Positions 34,401 to 45,734 of a stretch of DNA of 64,000 bases are shown here, piece after piece. Origin of the DNA: Diphasiastrum complanatum (Eukaryota; Streptophyta; Lycopodiopsida; Lycopodiales; Lycopodiaceae); NCBI GenBank assembly GCA_029204225.1, contig CM055099.1:50323866-50387865 (forward strand), read 5' to 3'. The notes beneath the pieces are model-generated. The model was given only the letters and a program-made list of their open reading frames with translations. It was not told where the DNA came from and made no database searches. The position numbers and the translations under genes are program-made. Numbering within the stretch: the first letter of the stretch is position 1; the number at the start of each line of letters is the position of its first letter.

Positions 34401-37400
34401 ATTTCCTTGTAATTAGCTTGCACTTCCATGTGAATTAGTAAATGCTCCCAAATGTCGGATCTAGATGTACTTGATAAGATGTACATTGTACTTGATCTAT
34501 AAAGAGATCACCAATTCTAATGAGAAGTACTGAGACATTTCCATTCTATGCAATTTGCTTGAGATTGCCACATTAGAATTGTGATTTTATGCTTGGAAAA
34601 GTTATTGTACTTTGCTCTCTGGTCACAGTCCGTACAATGACTGTTTTCCACACGTGTGAGGCCGCCCTTGATAGATTTTTGCTATTACATTCATTGATCT
34701 TGCTAAATAGTAGTGATTGGCTTCTAGATCAAGATCTAGTCAATAGAACTTGATGAATCCTTTGATTTGGCAATCAATACCTCTTGTAGATTGATTAGTA
34801 CAATCAATCATTGTCCTAAATTCAGAAAATCAACATGGTATGAGAGATTGGTACAAGAGGAATGTAATGACCCTCTAACATTTGAAAATCATTGTCAAAT
34901 TGTTGATTTTGATCTAATCTTGTGTGGGCGAGCTCTAAGAGAGTGGTAGCTTCAATTGTTTTGGTCCAAATCGATTGTGGGCTACAGGTGTACTGTCCAC
35001 ACGTGTGAGGCCATACAGCTGTTGTCAAAACAAGTTCCATAATTGCTTTTGGTCCAAAATCTTGCATACTAGTCCAAATTTCATGCTTTTTGGTGCATAG
35101 TCTATATCTAGGTTCAATCTATCAAATGCTAATGATCAAATAGAGGCTTGAATCATTGAAGCATTTCATTTGAAGCGTTAGATCAGATCATTAAGGCTGA
35201 TTTGTTTAGATCTTAAGAGTGTGAAGTGATATCAAGCAAAAAGGTGCTATAATAAATTTTTGAGAGTGTGTTTTGCTAGGAATTTTGAGTGGATCTATTA
35301 CACCATCATTCAAGCTTGGGCTAGTTTGATAGGGACAAGACTAGAAGCTTTTTAGTTAACTTGAAGTCTATCTTAGATCATTCATATTCAGAGATCTTTG
35401 TGCATTTCAAAGAGCAAACCATTTATAATGTCTTCCATGGGTGGATTTTTGTTAGAATCTTGTGAGAGACTAACATTCACAAATTATTCCATATGGAAAG
35501 TGAGGATGGAATCACTATTTGTGATCCATGACCTCTATGATATTGTTCTTGGAGTTGAGGAAGAACCTCAAGGAGCTCAAGAACAATTGAAATACAAGAA
35601 GGCTAGATTGGCCTTGCATTGCTTAAAGATGAATGTAAGCAATGACCTCTTGAAAGAGGTAGCTTCTTGTGCATCATCCAAAGAGGTTTGGGATTCACTA
35701 AAGAGCATTTATGAATCCAACAACACCTCTAGAGTACTCATGCTAAGGAATCAAGTACTCCAAAGCATGAAGGGAAATGGAGAAAGTGGACAAGAATATG
35801 TCCTAAGAATCAAATCTTTAAACAAAGAATTGGGCTCAATTGGAGTCAAAATCCAAGATAAAAAACTAGTACAAGTCATATTGAATGAACTTGGTGATGA
35901 GTTCACCAATCTTGTTCAAACATTTGCCATCCAAGACCAATTACATAATGTACTTGTGGCCGAGGAGAGTAGGATTCTACACCTCAAAGCTAGGATGGGG
36001 TCTATGTCACTACAAGGTGATGAAAAAGCAAATTTCACATCCAAAGGCAAAAAGAAGTCCCAATCATTCAAGAAGCACCAAGGCAATGAGGCCGAGGTCA
36101 AGGATGGTGGATCTACCTCCAAAGGGGAACAAAGCCAAGCTGAAGTGTTTCTTTTGTGGAAGGAAAAGACACTTTGCTTTTGAATGCTTTAAAAAGTAGA
36201 ATGCACAATGAAGATCAAGGCAACCTAGCACAAGAGGAGGAAGAGGGTTTCAACACATCCTTGATGGTAGCATTAAATCCAACATCAAGCAAAGATACAT
36301 GGTGGATTGATAGTGGGGCTAGTTTCCACATGTCATTTAACAAGCATTTTTTCTCTACTTTACTTTCTTGTAAAATTCTAAGAAATCTATCTACACTGCT
36401 AGTGATCAAGAATGTAAAATAGATGGTATTGAAACTATTCCATTATGCTTAGGATCGTCTAAAAAGATAGATCTAGATAATGTCTTGTATGTTCCATCCA
36501 TCACTAAAAATTTGCTTGGTGTTGGACAATTGATGGATAATGGACTAGATGTACATTTCAAGAATGGAGTGTGTTCCATCTTGAAAAGTGAGAAGTGCAT
36601 AGCTATTGGCATTAAGCAAGGAAGACTTTTTAAGTTGGATGCTAATGTGGCCATTGCAAGTGTAAACATGGTTAGGGAGGAGATGACACAAGTGGAGCTA
36701 TGGCATAAAAGATTAGGGCATCCTTCGTCAAACAATGGAATCTATGTCCTCCAAGGCGCTTGCTCTTGGCCTCCCCAAATCATTCTCAAGATGTGGCAAA
36801 GTGTGTGAGGCTTGTGGAATTGCAAAGTCAATAACTGCCCGGTGGATTGAATTCAAAATTTACAGTTAACACGGTTGCTCTTCATTTGGTCAATGGATGT
36901 GTTTATATGTGCATGATATTGACAAGGTCAATGATTTCACTACCTATTTGAATGGTTCATAGTGTCTTTCTTCCTTAAAACATTTGCAAAAAGGAAAGTT
37001 TTCATTCAATTTGTACTCCACCCATGTGGTGCTGGATTATTATGTCTCTTTTGTGTAAATGGGACCTGTGTTGTCGGTCATAAAAAGATCATAATGTCCC
37101 CATGATCCACAAGTTAGTAATATGATTTGATTACTTAACAATAGATGATCCTATGAGTCTACATGAAGTCTCAACAGACCAGCTAGGAAAGTAATATGTA
37201 GGAATAAGGCATTTGGAAAGATTCTAGTATGGAAATACAAGAGACTACAAAGAAAAAGCCCAAAAGACTCCTTGAAATTTTGAAAACTGGAGGAATTGAA
37301 AGGAATAAAGGCTCGTACTGGTCTTGTTAAGAAGGATTGACTTGAAGCCCAAGGTTCAAGATATTTCATGGGCCCATGACATCTATAAAATAGACCGCGT

Positions 37401-40400
37401 GCACGTGAGATGTTGGAAGCATGATGACCTGGCCCCAACACCATGTTAGTCAGCCGCAACTGCTTATTATTACATTACTGTAAGTTAGTATCTATTGTAC
37501 TGTACTCGCAATGTACCCATTGGTAAATAAGTAACTAGATGGCACAAGGTGCCAATGATGTAACAGATATGGTCCAGGTCCTAAGCGTAAAAGGACTGGA
37601 TAAGTGGGCCATATATATTTTAGGAGCACTAGTAGGAGGTCGTTGCATCTCCTCTCACTTCATCTTTCTCATTGTGTATTTTACTATTATCTATTGCAAG
37701 CATTGTGTGTTCTCTCTCCCTCGTCTCTCCTACGATGAATGAATGCTGTGCGCTCCTCTTCCTCAAGTGATGCATTATCATATTCTCAAGAGTCCGATTA
37801 GGTCAATTATCATGTGAAAATAACAATACTATATTGGGCAGGTATATTGTTAAGAAGCCAGAGCATTGTCTTTGGGAACACTTTAATTAATTCTTGCAAG
37901 CTGATTCATATGGACTTAAATGATTTATGTAATCAGTCAAAATCATCCCATGCTCGAGCTTTGAAAAAAAGAATTATTGCTGAAGTAAGAATTCCATACG
38001 TGGTTTGAGCATCAAATACTCCATGTAACCGCAAAATAGATCAATGGCCTTTTTAGCTGAACCAGATCTGCAACGGATGATGGCAAGCTGCACGTGGCCT
38101 TTTGAAGGCTAAAATCAACGGGCCAATCATCCACTATTTCTGCTAGCTATTCTGGGGCTGCAGATGGCGTTCAACCCATCATCCTTGCTTGTTGCAGAGT
38201 GTTGCTGGATTGCAGGATGCCAAGTTGTTACAGTTTCTGGCTGCTATTACTACTGTTGTCTGCTGCTTTTGAATGGTGCCTCAAGCTGTTCTAATGTTGG
38301 GTTCAGGGCTACCTCACATAATCATAAAACTTGGCTGAAAGGCTGAAAACTACCTGCTTGTGAAGGAATCAATGCTGACCAACTGCTGAGATTTTGAGTT
38401 GAAGACACTGTTTGAAGAGGTTGTCACTGTTGAAGGAACAAAAGTTGACGAGTACCTAGTAATCTAGCAAGTGGATAGAACATCTGTCTGTACAGGAGAG
38501 GAGTGTAATGGAGATGGAATATGAGTGGCAGGAGGAGGTTCTATTAGTGGAATATTCTCAGATGGAGTAGGAACAAAGAAGCTGAAGATACAATAGTTTT
38601 GCCTCATGTGGTTGCAAATGGAGGCCTGAATTTTGTAGAAACCTTGCTCAAGACAAAACGTATCAGTGGCAAAAGAAGGATGTAGTCTACAAATAGGCTC
38701 ATCTTATATCTCATCAACACCTTTTTGTTACACTAATTGCTTATCACTTTTTTTTCCTCATTAAATATATCATCAAAAGTTTTTTCAAGCCTCTCAACAC
38801 TCAAGATTTTAGTGCAGTGATTTTTCTAGCAGCCCTCCTCAAATCTACCTCTTTGAACTGCTATGAAATTACGTCGATGCCGGAGGAATTTCAGAAGATG
38901 TAGAGTGTGTGGTTGGCATAATGTCACGAGGAAGACTGATTTTATGATCGGCATGTGGTTTTTTTTTGCAGCAAGGTGCAACCGGTACAAATTAGCGCTT
39001 ATAGAAGCTTCTTAATGCTGAAAATAGTGTGCTTGAAGAGTAATACTTCTCTTTTTATGTATGGCACCATAACTTGAAGTAGAAACATCCGATTGAATAA
39101 CTGTGAAATGTTGCAGGATACTTTTCGTGGGCAGATTATGCTTGCACAGAAAATAGAACATTTCCATGTCTAAAATGAAATCATTTTTCCTTTGATAAAC
39201 TTGACTTTATCTTGATCTAGAGTCTAGACTACTACACACAAGCGCTGCACAATATTCCTAGAACATGATATTTTTGTGCCAAAAATTGTCAAACTATTGT
39301 GGATAAGTAGAAATAAGCTTCATTAGCTTATAGGTTATAGTCAATAACTATTAGCTTGTGAAATCTTTATCAACAAATTACATCTCTAAGCTACTTAGTT
39401 GTTTGTAGCTTACAGTTTTATATTCTGCTGAGAGGCCGGTAACGTTCCTAGCTCTATTTTGTAAGTAAGGTATGATTATGCTATACAAACTGTTATTGTC
39501 CCTCTCAAACTGCTGTTTTGTTTTATTTATTTAAAGTGTTCAAGTACATTTTTGAGCAAAGCATAAGGTCAAAGTTCTCTTGAAGTCTCTATGAGCCCTA
39601 ATTGAAGTTTCTTCAAGATTATCCAAAAAAACTTTCAGATCTTCAAAGTGAATAGTGAGTTTCTTTCATGAATTGTAAAGGACTGTGTTCTGTCATAGTG
39701 AAGTTTGAAATTTCAGTACCCTCTTTGAATCTATGAAAGTTGACAACTTCCAGCTCTTCAGTAAACATTTGAATTGTGTCTGGATCTGAATCAATGGGGA
39801 AGTTTTTCAATGTGATTCCCTGCTTTGAGCATTCCTGTTACATTCACTATCAATCTATCGCAAAAATACTGTGTTATACTTCAAAGTTGAGATCCATAAT
39901 GAATAGGACACATCAATACAACAGTTCATAAGGCTTTGGCAGAGGGATCAATAAAGCTGCATTTTCTTATGATCAATTTTTTATCTTGCGGAAATGAGCA
40001 GAAGAAAAGGTTCTTTCCACTGTGCACAGTAGATCTCACAGTCGTGAGTTGTCATAAATCAGTTGCTTATGAAATCTATTATAATTGTCATAAATCAGTT
40101 GTGAGTTGTCATAAATTAGTTGCTGTATCTGCATCAAGCTTTTAGGTCGTTTGTTGTCTTTTTCTCTTAGCTTCTCACGCTCAGTGATGTTCTTGTGTTT
40201 TATATGTGTAGGTCAATGGCAGCCTACTGCCAGCTGCAGTTATTGCACTTTACTGTACTTACATTTGCTACAGTGCACTTTCAAGCGAACCTCATAATTA
40301 TGAATGCAATGGCTTACATAACCATGTGAAGGCAGTTTCTATAGGCACCCTTGTAATGGGTATGCTAACAACGCTTCTATCAGTTGTCTATTCGGCAGTG

Positions 40401-43400
40401 CGGGCAGGCTCCTCAACTACTTTTTTGTCTCCTCCATCATCCCCACGTGCAGGTATACCCGGTTTTATTCCAAAGATTTCAGGGCTCTTGAGATGTTTCA
40501 GCAAGCTACTATTTTGAAACTGTGTAACACAGTGCTAAGCCTCAAAAGTCACACTGACCTTCGTGGTCCCTTGCCTGATTTGGACTATTATTGTGATTGG
40601 AAGAGTCAGGTTCATAAATGTTCATTTAGGAAGAAGCATAGGCTTGTTGCATTGCGCTTGGAACATTTAGGTTTACGATACTGTTCCAATTTTTTTGTTT
40701 GTACAGAAGGCACATAGGACTGTGTCTAGATATTTTTCCGTGACTTTACTTTAAATTTCTAAATTTATCACAAAACTGCAAGCCGTATGTTCGAAACAAG
40801 TTTTATTTTTATTCATTTTATTAAGTCTAATTTTTTTCTCCTTAGATAAAAATTTCTTTCCCTAACTTTAAAAAGCATTAATCAAAAAATTCACGAGGTT
40901 ATCAGGCCTTTGGACAACATTCTGATATTGTGGCTGTATCTGATTTGGAACAGCCTGTGAGTCCTCTTTAATGGTCTGTACCTTATCTGCATACATGTAT
41001 AAGAGTATCTGCGGGGATGGCTGATATCTTCAAATAGTCTCTGCATGTTAACTTCAGTTTTCTGACCCTCATACTGTCTGTGTCTTTTATCTTCAATTTT
41101 CTATTTCTCATTCATCCTCAACCTACGAAAAAGGTTTGATTGTTGGCTGAAAAATAGGAATTATTATAACTTGAGGTGTAGAGATCAAAATCTTGCAGCT
41201 GTAAAAGAATAGTACGTCTAGAAACCTACAAAACATTGTGTGCTGGTGACTTGTTCAGTGTTTTTATAACGCTTGGAAACTACTTAAGATCTTGCAGAAC
41301 TATGCCAATACTATGCAATATAGAGTGAGAATACTCGATGCATGTCTTGTATAGTTCTGAATTCCTGCCAATTTGGATTCTTAGCCAATACTATGCCAAT
41401 CTGGATTTGTAATGGCCCCTAACACTTATTTATCACTAATTTCAAAATAATTTGCAAGAAATGAAAAACTACTGTGTTCCAAATTTTTTTTAGCCATGTT
41501 CTGTTCTGGAAAAAATGGAACAGGTATCCATGATTGCACGTGCCGTTCCAAAAATGCGTTCCAGGATTTAGGGTTAGCTTTCCCAGGAATGTGCTTCGAT
41601 TATTTTTGTTTCTTAAGAAAGAATTTTTGGTGGTTTTTCTTTTTATCATATTGTATAATTTTTAGGTTTTCTGAATTTTCTTTTTGCTGTTTTGAAGTTT
41701 TTTTTCTGGGTTTTAACTGTTTTTTTAATTTTCAGCAAAAAAAGAAAACCATAGTTGCCTGTTCTGGTTCTAGAACGGAACACATGCATTCTGGAACAAT
41801 GCCAAAAAACATAAAATAAAAAATTCGTAATCATTACAAAGAAAAAATAATATGGAAGATTATCAAGCCTTTGAGCAGGCTTGATAATCTTATTATTTCC
41901 GATTTTCATACTTATTTTATGTAGGTGTAGCAGTAGTATTAAATTACACTTAGGAAATTTCACAATTTTCAAAAGCAAAATTATGTACAAGTTTGGTTTT
42001 TTTTCCAAAACATCATGACTCATAAGATATTTCCGTATGATTATAACTCCCCATTGTATTTTACCTACTAAAAACCTATCCCTGACTGGAGGATGTTCTC
42101 CTACTACGGATTTTGATCCGAAATACTCTGATTTTAATGTAACTGGAAGCAACTCCTTGCTTTGTGTCTGCCACATTGCATCAGAGTGACAGGTTTGGGT
42201 TGTAGCTGATGAGAAATCAGATTTTGTAGTTTTACATACAAATGCTACAGGCTTCAAGTTGTAAATACAAAAGATTGCGAAAGGAGTAGGCCATATGTTC
42301 AACTGATCGTTGACAAGTCATAAGCATTGTTTCATCATTTGACCTCATTTTACAAACAACAGGTGCTTTAATGCCATTTTCTTTTGGATTAAAAAAAAAA
42401 ACTTTCCAATCCAGTAAGTTCCGGAATGTGCTCTACCCAACGTACAGTACGTTCTGACTGTAAATGGTCAGAATGGGTTTCTATAAAAAAAGAAAAACAT
42501 TCCGGACAGGGTTCCGAAATGCAGTTGCAGCAGAACATGACAACTATGATTATCAACATTAAGCATAAACACATTTTAAAATTTTCAAGCAGCTCTAATC
42601 AAGGGCATTGCATTTATGTAGGTTGCCGAGTGTTTTGGTTCTGGATCCAGAAATGCGTTTCTGGGCACCTCTTCATGTCCCTTCATGTTTGTGCTTTATA
42701 GAAAATGGAAGCATTTGCAGAACATATGCACATTGCAATTCTTTTTTACATATACATAATGAACTAGGTAGTGGCAGTTTTCAATCTCAAACATTCATGT
42801 AAGATTTGAGTTGAGCATATCAAGAAATGGATATCATATGTAATCTACTTGTTTAATATGTGCTGTGAGAGGATTCATTATCATGTCTATTTTAGGTACA
42901 GAGCTTCATAGTTGAAGCAATGTACACTTTATTTGTCTGCACATGTACATTCCCTTGTTTTTGTGTGTGTGTGCACACGTGCACGCGAGCATGAACGTGC
43001 CTTTGCAGGCACGATTATATGCAAATTACTATATTGGTTTCTGTGGTTCAAAAACTAATGGTTAATTATGTCATTGTTGACTTCAGGTTCAGGCAAACCC
43101 TTACTTGTGAAGGATGATATCGAAAGTGTACATGATAATGATGATGATCATAAGGGATTGAGCAAGGGCAAAAAGGATGGACCAGTCACTTACGTTTATT
43201 CCTTCTTTCATCTTATTTTTGCCCTTGCCAGCATGTATTCAGCTATGCTTCTTACAGGATGGGGAAATTCATCTGGAGGTGCTGATGTGATAGATGTTGG
43301 GTGGCCTTCAGTGTGGGTTCGCTTTTGCACATTGCTGTTCACTTCTTTCCTTTACATCTGGTCATTAGTTGCTCCCCTAGTTATGCCCGATCGTGACTTC

Positions 43401-43406
43401 TCTTGA
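20990..43406 (+). CDS. SERINC / TMS1-like serine incorporator family membrane protein, six coding exons
   Basis: Spliced CDS: 20990-21173, 21715-21954, 33528-33639, 33772-33946, 40212-40452, 43087-43406. This gives 1272 nt, 423 residues and stop, close to the usual length of plant SERINC proteins. All introns are GT-AG and the reading phase is kept throughout. The product starts [20 protein letters not shown], the family's cysteine-rich N-terminus, and has about ten hydrophobic spans. Family signatures include [20 protein letters not shown] and the C-terminal DRDF. SERINC proteins are multipass endomembrane or plasma-membrane proteins linked to incorporation of serine into membrane lipids and to lipid scrambling. 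Introns of 11.6, 6.3 and 2.6 kb hold nested transposons. No internal stop is present, so the gene looks functional. The family call is firm; subcellular site and exact activity are from family knowledge. Confidence 0.96.
21715..21954 (+). CDS. SERINC exon 2
   Basis: Residues 62-141 plus one base, with [26 protein letters not shown] and FFLPNGVL. The donor reads GTCTCT and runs straight into a (CT)n microsatellite, which is atypical. Confidence 0.93.
21957..21983. repeat. (CT)n microsatellite at the intron 2 donor
   Basis: About 27 bp of CT dinucleotides, starting within the 5' splice site itself. Confidence 0.9.
21984..22719 (+). other. SERINC intron 2, first part
   Basis: Contains unrecognised AT-rich sequence and no supported gene. 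Confidence 0.5.
22720..22993 (-). repeat. Element G 3' LTR (left copy), approximate
   Basis: Matches the right copy through ACTCGAGACATGCCCTC, AGTCCAAGTAGCCAGTTA and CTAGATAAACTGTAAATC and ends CTTAACA at 22993. It lacks two stretches found in the right copy. The start is approximate. Confidence 0.6.
23535..23545 (-). other. Element G primer-binding site
   Basis: Minus-strand TGGTATCAAAG directly abuts the putative 5' LTR end (TTAACA). It differs from the initiator-Met site by one base. Confidence 0.65.
23546..23873 (-). repeat. Element G 5' LTR, left portion before the D insertion
   Basis: Begins TGTTAATC on the plus strand. It continues after D at 30105-30411, ending CTTAACA. The right portion carries an extra block of about 150 bp near 30170-30310 that the left LTR lacks. 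Confidence 0.6.
23869..23873. repeat. 5-bp target site duplication of element D (left)
   Basis: CGGGA here and again at 30100-30104. The paralogous G LTR carries TGGGA once, at 22857-22861, in the same context. Confidence 0.92.
23874..24231 (-). repeat. Element D 3' LTR (left)
   Basis: 358 bp, TGTTACGAGC to GATCTATTACA on the minus strand. It is identical by eye to 29742-30099. Confidence 0.96.
24232..24245 (-). other. Element D polypurine tract
   Basis: Minus-strand TTAAGGGGGAGGGAG runs directly into the 3' LTR and overlaps the end of the polyprotein frame. Confidence 0.85.
24243..29030 (-). CDS. Ty3 chromovirus gag-pol polyprotein, intact (1595 aa)
   Basis: One frame in chromovirus order. 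Gag has an acidic N-terminal helix and a retrotransposon Gag domain at about residues 130-290 ([20 protein letters not shown]), then knuckle C345-C348-H353-C358. The protease motif is D437-D438-G-A-T-H-N-F, with aspartate where serine or threonine is usual. Reverse transcriptase has [34 protein letters not shown] and active site F782-L-D-D785. RNase H has [12 protein letters not shown]. Integrase has an HHCC finger ([16 protein letters not shown]), [15 protein letters not shown] and [13 protein letters not shown]. The C-terminus holds a chromodomain from about residue 1541 (EYLVKW, ATWE). No frameshift or stop. The start ATG is the first in frame after the leader. Confidence 0.97.
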   Translation of the reverse strand: MTTPQGPDQPQERGFDELETEALAYRKGKEPMEVEEQEQFAEELDELVTKEQFLQLVTEVDELKLALANFKSSVDDSFAELKNLILSSAKGSLPSTSQLSPSPLPSVSGETLRSHPSVFKDLKPPTFNGEEKDRNADILQTFLSKWKNIHALKQTPDHLQAIEASLSLGPMAYKWWLNLQETGQTPRSWKAFEEAFLREFLPENELDRAWEAWERTVMDKSLIQYISQYREAILKIKNMDDYQKIRGFVRGLKDEYKVEVQRNSPTTLEQALRYAQIYDDSVGRKRARQQPLSEQLPQKDFQFKKKFLKRKKEDKFKGEAPQKRPSHIQPLKPDDFEKAKQERLCFVCMGKGHTVRQCPKGPFTKKDKKDKKQVHLVQTVCFPSDSAASEIKVYHEDHEHCCQLTSAMLARPFSFGPHDLVRMHGKVGNQSVRVMVDDGATHNFINHTLVKKLKLPEVPSQHRYIVSLAKGEDKKIWETMVSKLNLGIQGYQDQINFQIMHLDQTDIVLGRDWLYSLGPSLHRNYQENTLSFQYKGREIQLHGEHDVPNSPMVCSSELCQLIGDEDHQVFLCDFQFIPEVSISSSIQQKISKLETLLSKFKDVFPEDLPHGLPPSREVDHVINLVPGTAPVSKPPYRVSRTEDEEITRQLTDYLGKGQIQTSSSPWASPVLLVKKKEGSMRLCVDYRALNKVTIKNKYPMPRADELFDQLDGAKFFSKIDLRSGYHQVRIKSEDVSKTAFRTRHGHYEFKVMPFGLTNAPATFMTLMNSVLRPYLGKFVVVFLDDILVYSKTRKEHLKHLRKVFRLLRKHKLYAKQSKCEFFVEEVAYLGHIISSDGIKMDPNKVKAILSWLRPQNILELQIFLGLAGYYRRFVKEYAQIAVPMTNLLKGKGKEFIWESAQQESFDALKTALATAPVLKVVDPNQPFVVETDASDFAVGSVLTQGGQPVAFESKKLEPAQTRYSAYEKELFSIVHALKTWRHYLYGANFEVLTDHESLRYLCNQPELRGRKARWAELMQEFDMSIRYRRGKFNTVADALSRMPMINELSFTQIRNELLESLRGKCQHDAFFSIIWNSVQNRQLQTPEPVPGAGASSSKNTAASVEDDDESEYTSSDDVEDSEPVLPKQTPVVEGQLTQGFKWKQYSIQDEYLLYRDRVCVPNSEDYRQQVLYECHDNPSAGHPGIQKTYELLRRQFFWPSMKKDVHQYVTSCQKCQVNKAERLKAGGLLHPLEIPAGKWESISMDFIVGLPKTQKGNDAIWVTVDRLTKMAHFIPTKTTVRAPELARLFVDGLFKLYGLPSGIVSDRDSKFTGNFWKAVFHHLHTKLNMSTTDHPQTDGQTERVNQVLEDMLRAYVSKRQTNWEEYLSILEFAYNSTKHSATGYSPFMLMYGFQPRSPTAVGFKQEKVEAARNFLEDLNQMIEHAKRSIRQSQDRARHYADPHRRDVQFSTGEKVYLRVPVDSKTLKSGVCAKLSPRYCGPFTISRRLGEVTYELELPHSSKVFPVFHVSQLRKALTRSDNLVGDSVLVLPLDPQQPPHEPEEILDSRETQTRHTLYREYLVKWNDQPVENATWERGSVLRKIFPDFVLEDQDGS
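29031..29728 (-). other. Element D leader
   Basis: About 700 bp between primer site and gag start on the minus strand. It contains CAGCGCTG motifs at intervals (near 29363, 29454 and 29546 on the plus strand) but no coding frame I would support. Confidence 0.6.
29729..29740 (-). other. Element D primer-binding site
   Basis: Minus-strand TGGTATCAGAGC lies one base inside the 5' LTR. It is an exact initiator-methionine-tRNA site. Confidence 0.92.
29742..30099 (-). repeat. Element D 5' LTR (right)
   Basis: 358 bp, identical by eye to the left LTR. Target duplication CGGGA follows at 30100-30104. Confidence 0.96.
30412..31322 (+). other. SERINC intron 2, between element G and the hAT element
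   Basis: Unrecognised intronic sequence. No repeat pair, domain or RNA gene seen. Confidence 0.45.
31424..31453. repeat. Poly-T tract inside the hAT element
   Basis: An uninterrupted run of 30 T, mirrored by an A run near 32078-32091 at the other end. Confidence 0.95.
31800..31925. repeat. G/C-rich imperfect repeat with G-quadruplex potential
   Basis: Repeated units of the form GGGGGTTCGGGGGACGGTAG and CCCCCC with many runs of four to seven G on the plus strand and C runs between. It is unlike the surrounding AT-rich intron. Confidence 0.75.
32176..33527 (+). other. SERINC intron 2, last part
   Basis: AT-rich intronic sequence between the hAT element and exon 3. No gene or repeat recognised. 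Confidence 0.5.
33528..33639 (+). CDS. SERINC exon 3
   Basis: 112 nt encoding [20 protein letters not shown] and [12 protein letters not shown]. It has no ATG-started frame of its own, but it restores the phase between exons 2 and 4 exactly and supplies the family's conserved segment. Acceptor CCAG, donor GTTTGT. Confidence 0.93.
33772..33946 (+). CDS. SERINC exon 4
   Basis: 175 nt with [17 protein letters not shown] and [11 protein letters not shown], a highly conserved SERINC motif, then another membrane span ending LHPQ. Acceptor GGCAG, donor GTATTG. Confidence 0.95.
34192..34835 (+). repeat. Element C 5' LTR
   Basis: About 644 bp from TGTTGAAATTG to AAAATCAACA. A CACACGTGTG palindrome lies at 34649-34658, a decayed one near 34265, and another in the leader at 34998-35007. 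The start rests on the matching inverted termini. Confidence 0.75.
34836..34847 (+). other. Element C primer-binding site, degenerate
   Basis: TGGTATGAGAGA follows the LTR. It is the initiator-Met site with substitutions. Confidence 0.7.
35428..36830 (+). pseudogene. Element C gag-protease-preintegrase remnant
   Basis: Begins [17 protein letters not shown], parallel to element B Gag. Frameshifts separate the Gag core (to 36183), the knuckle [14 protein letters not shown] (from 36146, with R for the usual G before H), the protease DSGA (36309) in [12 protein letters not shown], and [13 protein letters not shown] through [10 protein letters not shown]. The last recognisable residues read [11 protein letters not shown] near 36825. 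Dead by frameshift and truncation. Confidence 0.85.
36831..40211 (+). other. SERINC intron 4, remainder
   Basis: No gene recognised. A segment at about 37440-37745 has an LTR-like look (GCCATATATATTTTA followed by a pyrimidine-rich CTCTCTCCCTCGTCTCTCC), but I could not place ends. Near 40040-40135 a short motif, GTTGTCATAAATCAGTTG, recurs about three times. Confidence 0.4.
40212..40452 (+). CDS. SERINC exon 5
   Basis: 241 nt with [20 protein letters not shown], the conserved YECNGLH motif and [20 protein letters not shown]. Acceptor TGTAG, donor GTATAC. Confidence 0.95.
40453..43086 (+). other. SERINC intron 5
   Basis: No gene. AT-rich, with several imperfect inverted segments related to GTTCTGGAAC around 41494-41800 and 42415-42660, possibly a decayed fold-back transposon. 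Confidence 0.4.
43087..43406 (+). CDS. SERINC exon 6 (terminal)
   Basis: 320 nt with an acidic, histidine-containing loop (DNDDDHKG), [26 protein letters not shown], the GWPSVWVR signature, the last membrane span and DRDFS-stop. The TGA is at 43404-43406. Confidence 0.96.
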
Positions 43407-45069
43407 AGTCACATTCATGCACTCTCACATATCTATTGCTCACTCGCATGAATTTGATAACGCACGCTGATTAGTGGGAATTGTGGTACTCCAGATCTAA
43501 AAGAGTGGTTATAATAATAATATGGTGTGTATTTATGGTAATGTGCAATATAGGTTACTGATTATCAATAACTGCTTTTCCTTTGAGAGAAAATTTTTAT
43601 GTAGCCTATCCTTTTGGTAGTTTGATACATGTACAGTATCTTTATTGATAACACTCTTATTTTCGAAGCATTGCAGCTGTTTCTGGTGAAATGATAGTCA
43701 ATGTACATGTGGTCTACCAAAGTAAATATCATCCCCATGCACACTCTCTTATTAGTTGATGGAACATCATATCCTAACCATGATGTTTATTACTTTTCAA
43801 TATGTTCATGACATTTTGTTTGCAGTATCTCATGGCATGCATGCTTTGGTGTTTTGGATGTCGTCTTACTTGCAGCTATGACAAGATCATATAGTGAGCA
43901 TTGTATAACAACCAGATAATAAAGTGATGATGATCAATGTTTCCTGGACCAATCTGAATTAGCTATCCAAATTGACCAATTCGTCCCTTTTGTCTGGATC
44001 AACATTTTAGGGAACAATCAGAGGATCGGATTTAGGATTTTTGTTTTTTTAGGTTTTTTTGAATCAATTGGGTCTATAGGCACATAGTTACTACATGTTT
44101 AGTTGTTTTTGTCCTGGCCAATGACCAATGACTTAATAATTCTGATTTTAGAATCTTAGTCTGTGATCTATTGAACTTGAAACATTGCTACTTACAAGTT
44201 CCAACTTGCTACTCAAATGCTATGCTAGATTCTGAATCTTATTTGCTATGTGCAAAGTTCAAAATTCAAAGTTCAAAGCTCAACATTTCACATAATTTAG
44301 GTTAAAAAATTTCAACATGAAACATTAAATTTATTGATATAATATGAGCATCCCATAATTCCGAAATTCAAATCATTAAGGTACTTGTAGTAAACTGTTA
44401 CTTTCAAAACTTAAGAAAATAAGCCAAGTTTTGGGTTCTCAATTCACAATACACTAAGGATTATATAGTCAATAAAGCATCCTCATGAAAAAGGCATATA
44501 AATTCTCCTCTAGTGACCTAGGTGGCAACTCTAGAACCTTTGTGACATTGATGTCACTGAAATTGACCTATGTTGTTATTGGTAACAAATTGCACTTTTA
44601 ATCAGTTTATGAGTTGCGACTGAATACTCGACTCACAAATCATGACTGAGTTTGGTGTGACTCTTCGGATTGACAATAATAAAGACTAAATAGTAAAGAC
44701 AATTGTATTTGACCTGCATCTTTTTTAAAATCGGAAGTTGGGTTGCATGCACTCCAACTTGTCTGATTGTGATGTTGTGAGCCTATTCCTCTATGTAAAC
44801 GAGGGAATAAACACTCCAATTTCTCTCACGTGTGATTGTTGTATAATTTTGTGACAAGATTTGAAGTACAAGCTTTTCAACCTTGGATTGCTACTAATCA
44901 CAATACACATGAGCCATTGCCATTTGCTTTGTCTAACAATAAAAAAATGGAAATGAATTTTGTCATAACATTGGCTACTTGAGGCTACAGTTGTGACTTT
45001 AGTAAGTTATATACTAGTTTCATGCACATAATACATTGCAAATGGAAATTTTTAGAAGTTAATTTAGAA
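43407..45069. other. SERINC 3' flank
   Basis: 3' UTR and downstream sequence. No further gene recognised. Confidence 0.45.
43918..43923 (+). terminator. Candidate polyadenylation signal of SERINC
   Basis: AATAAA about 510 bp after the stop codon. Plant signals are loose and closer AT-rich sites exist, so this is only a candidate. Confidence 0.3.
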
Positions 45070-45574
45070 ATGGGCATTGCATATTGAGCACATCACTCAG
45101 CACCCAACATCGTGCATGTTTGCAACTACTCAAATGTATCCAAGAACTCATTGTTAGATGCATGGTGTAGCCCTCTCCATTAATTTAAAGTTGCAAAACG
45201 ATATGGATATGCTTCAATCCTATCATGATAGCCCACCCCTCACCTCAAAATGTAGATGGTAAAATTATGGTCCCAAAATTTCAGGATTTGGGCTCTTGTG
45301 ATGGGCCCCACTCTTGCCACTGGTGAGACAACCAATGGCAGTTGCAATGGGCATTGAGCATACCTCTCAGCACCAAACATCGTTCATGTTCGCAACTACT
45401 CCCCTATCCATGAATAAATATATCAGGCATATAGTTGAGCCCTCTTCACAAGAAGATGTAGAGATTGGCTACAATTCTATGCCCCAAAATGTAGATGGTA
45501 AAATTATGGTCCCAGAATTTCAGAATTTGGGCTCTTGTGATGGGCCCCACTATTGCCAATGGTTAGACACAACC
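45070..45574. repeat. Tandem duplication, two diverged copies of about 230-265 bp
   Basis: Copy 1 is about 45070-45333 and copy 2 about 45347-45574. Both run from ATGGGCATTG through ATGTAGATGGTAAAATTATG and GGGCTCTTGTGATGGGCCCC to a GAGAC or TAGAC end. The apparent short frame across them is not supported as a gene. Confidence 0.8.
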
Positions 45575-45734
45575 ATTTGTTTGAGGCTATTGTGCACCTT
45601 CATGAGGTCACTCCAAAACAAAGAACCTGTATGCAAACTAGGTCGGGCAGGGTAGGCTTGAAAGTCTCCAAGGTGAAATGCACCCTAAACATAGCAAGGA
45701 CCTTTAATTTCTTGGTGACAAATCTCACCAAGAG

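Larger units (their letters stand above)
34192..36830 (+). mobile_element. Element C: truncated copia element in SERINC intron 4
   Basis: A 5' LTR with perfect inverted ends (TGTTGA, TCAACA), a degraded primer site, leader, gag with knuckle, protease and the start of the GAG-pre-integrase region are present. Homology then ends near 36830. Most of integrase, reverse transcriptase, RNase H and the 3' LTR are missing. It lies in the same orientation as SERINC. Confidence 0.82.

Noticed and set aside
37440-37745. Possible solo LTR in SERINC intron 4
   Set aside because: TATA-like and pyrimidine-rich context only; no TG...CA boundaries, duplication or second copy could be placed.
41494-41800. Possible fold-back transposon in intron 5
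   Set aside because: The inverted similarity around GTTCTGGAAC is imperfect and no target duplication was found.
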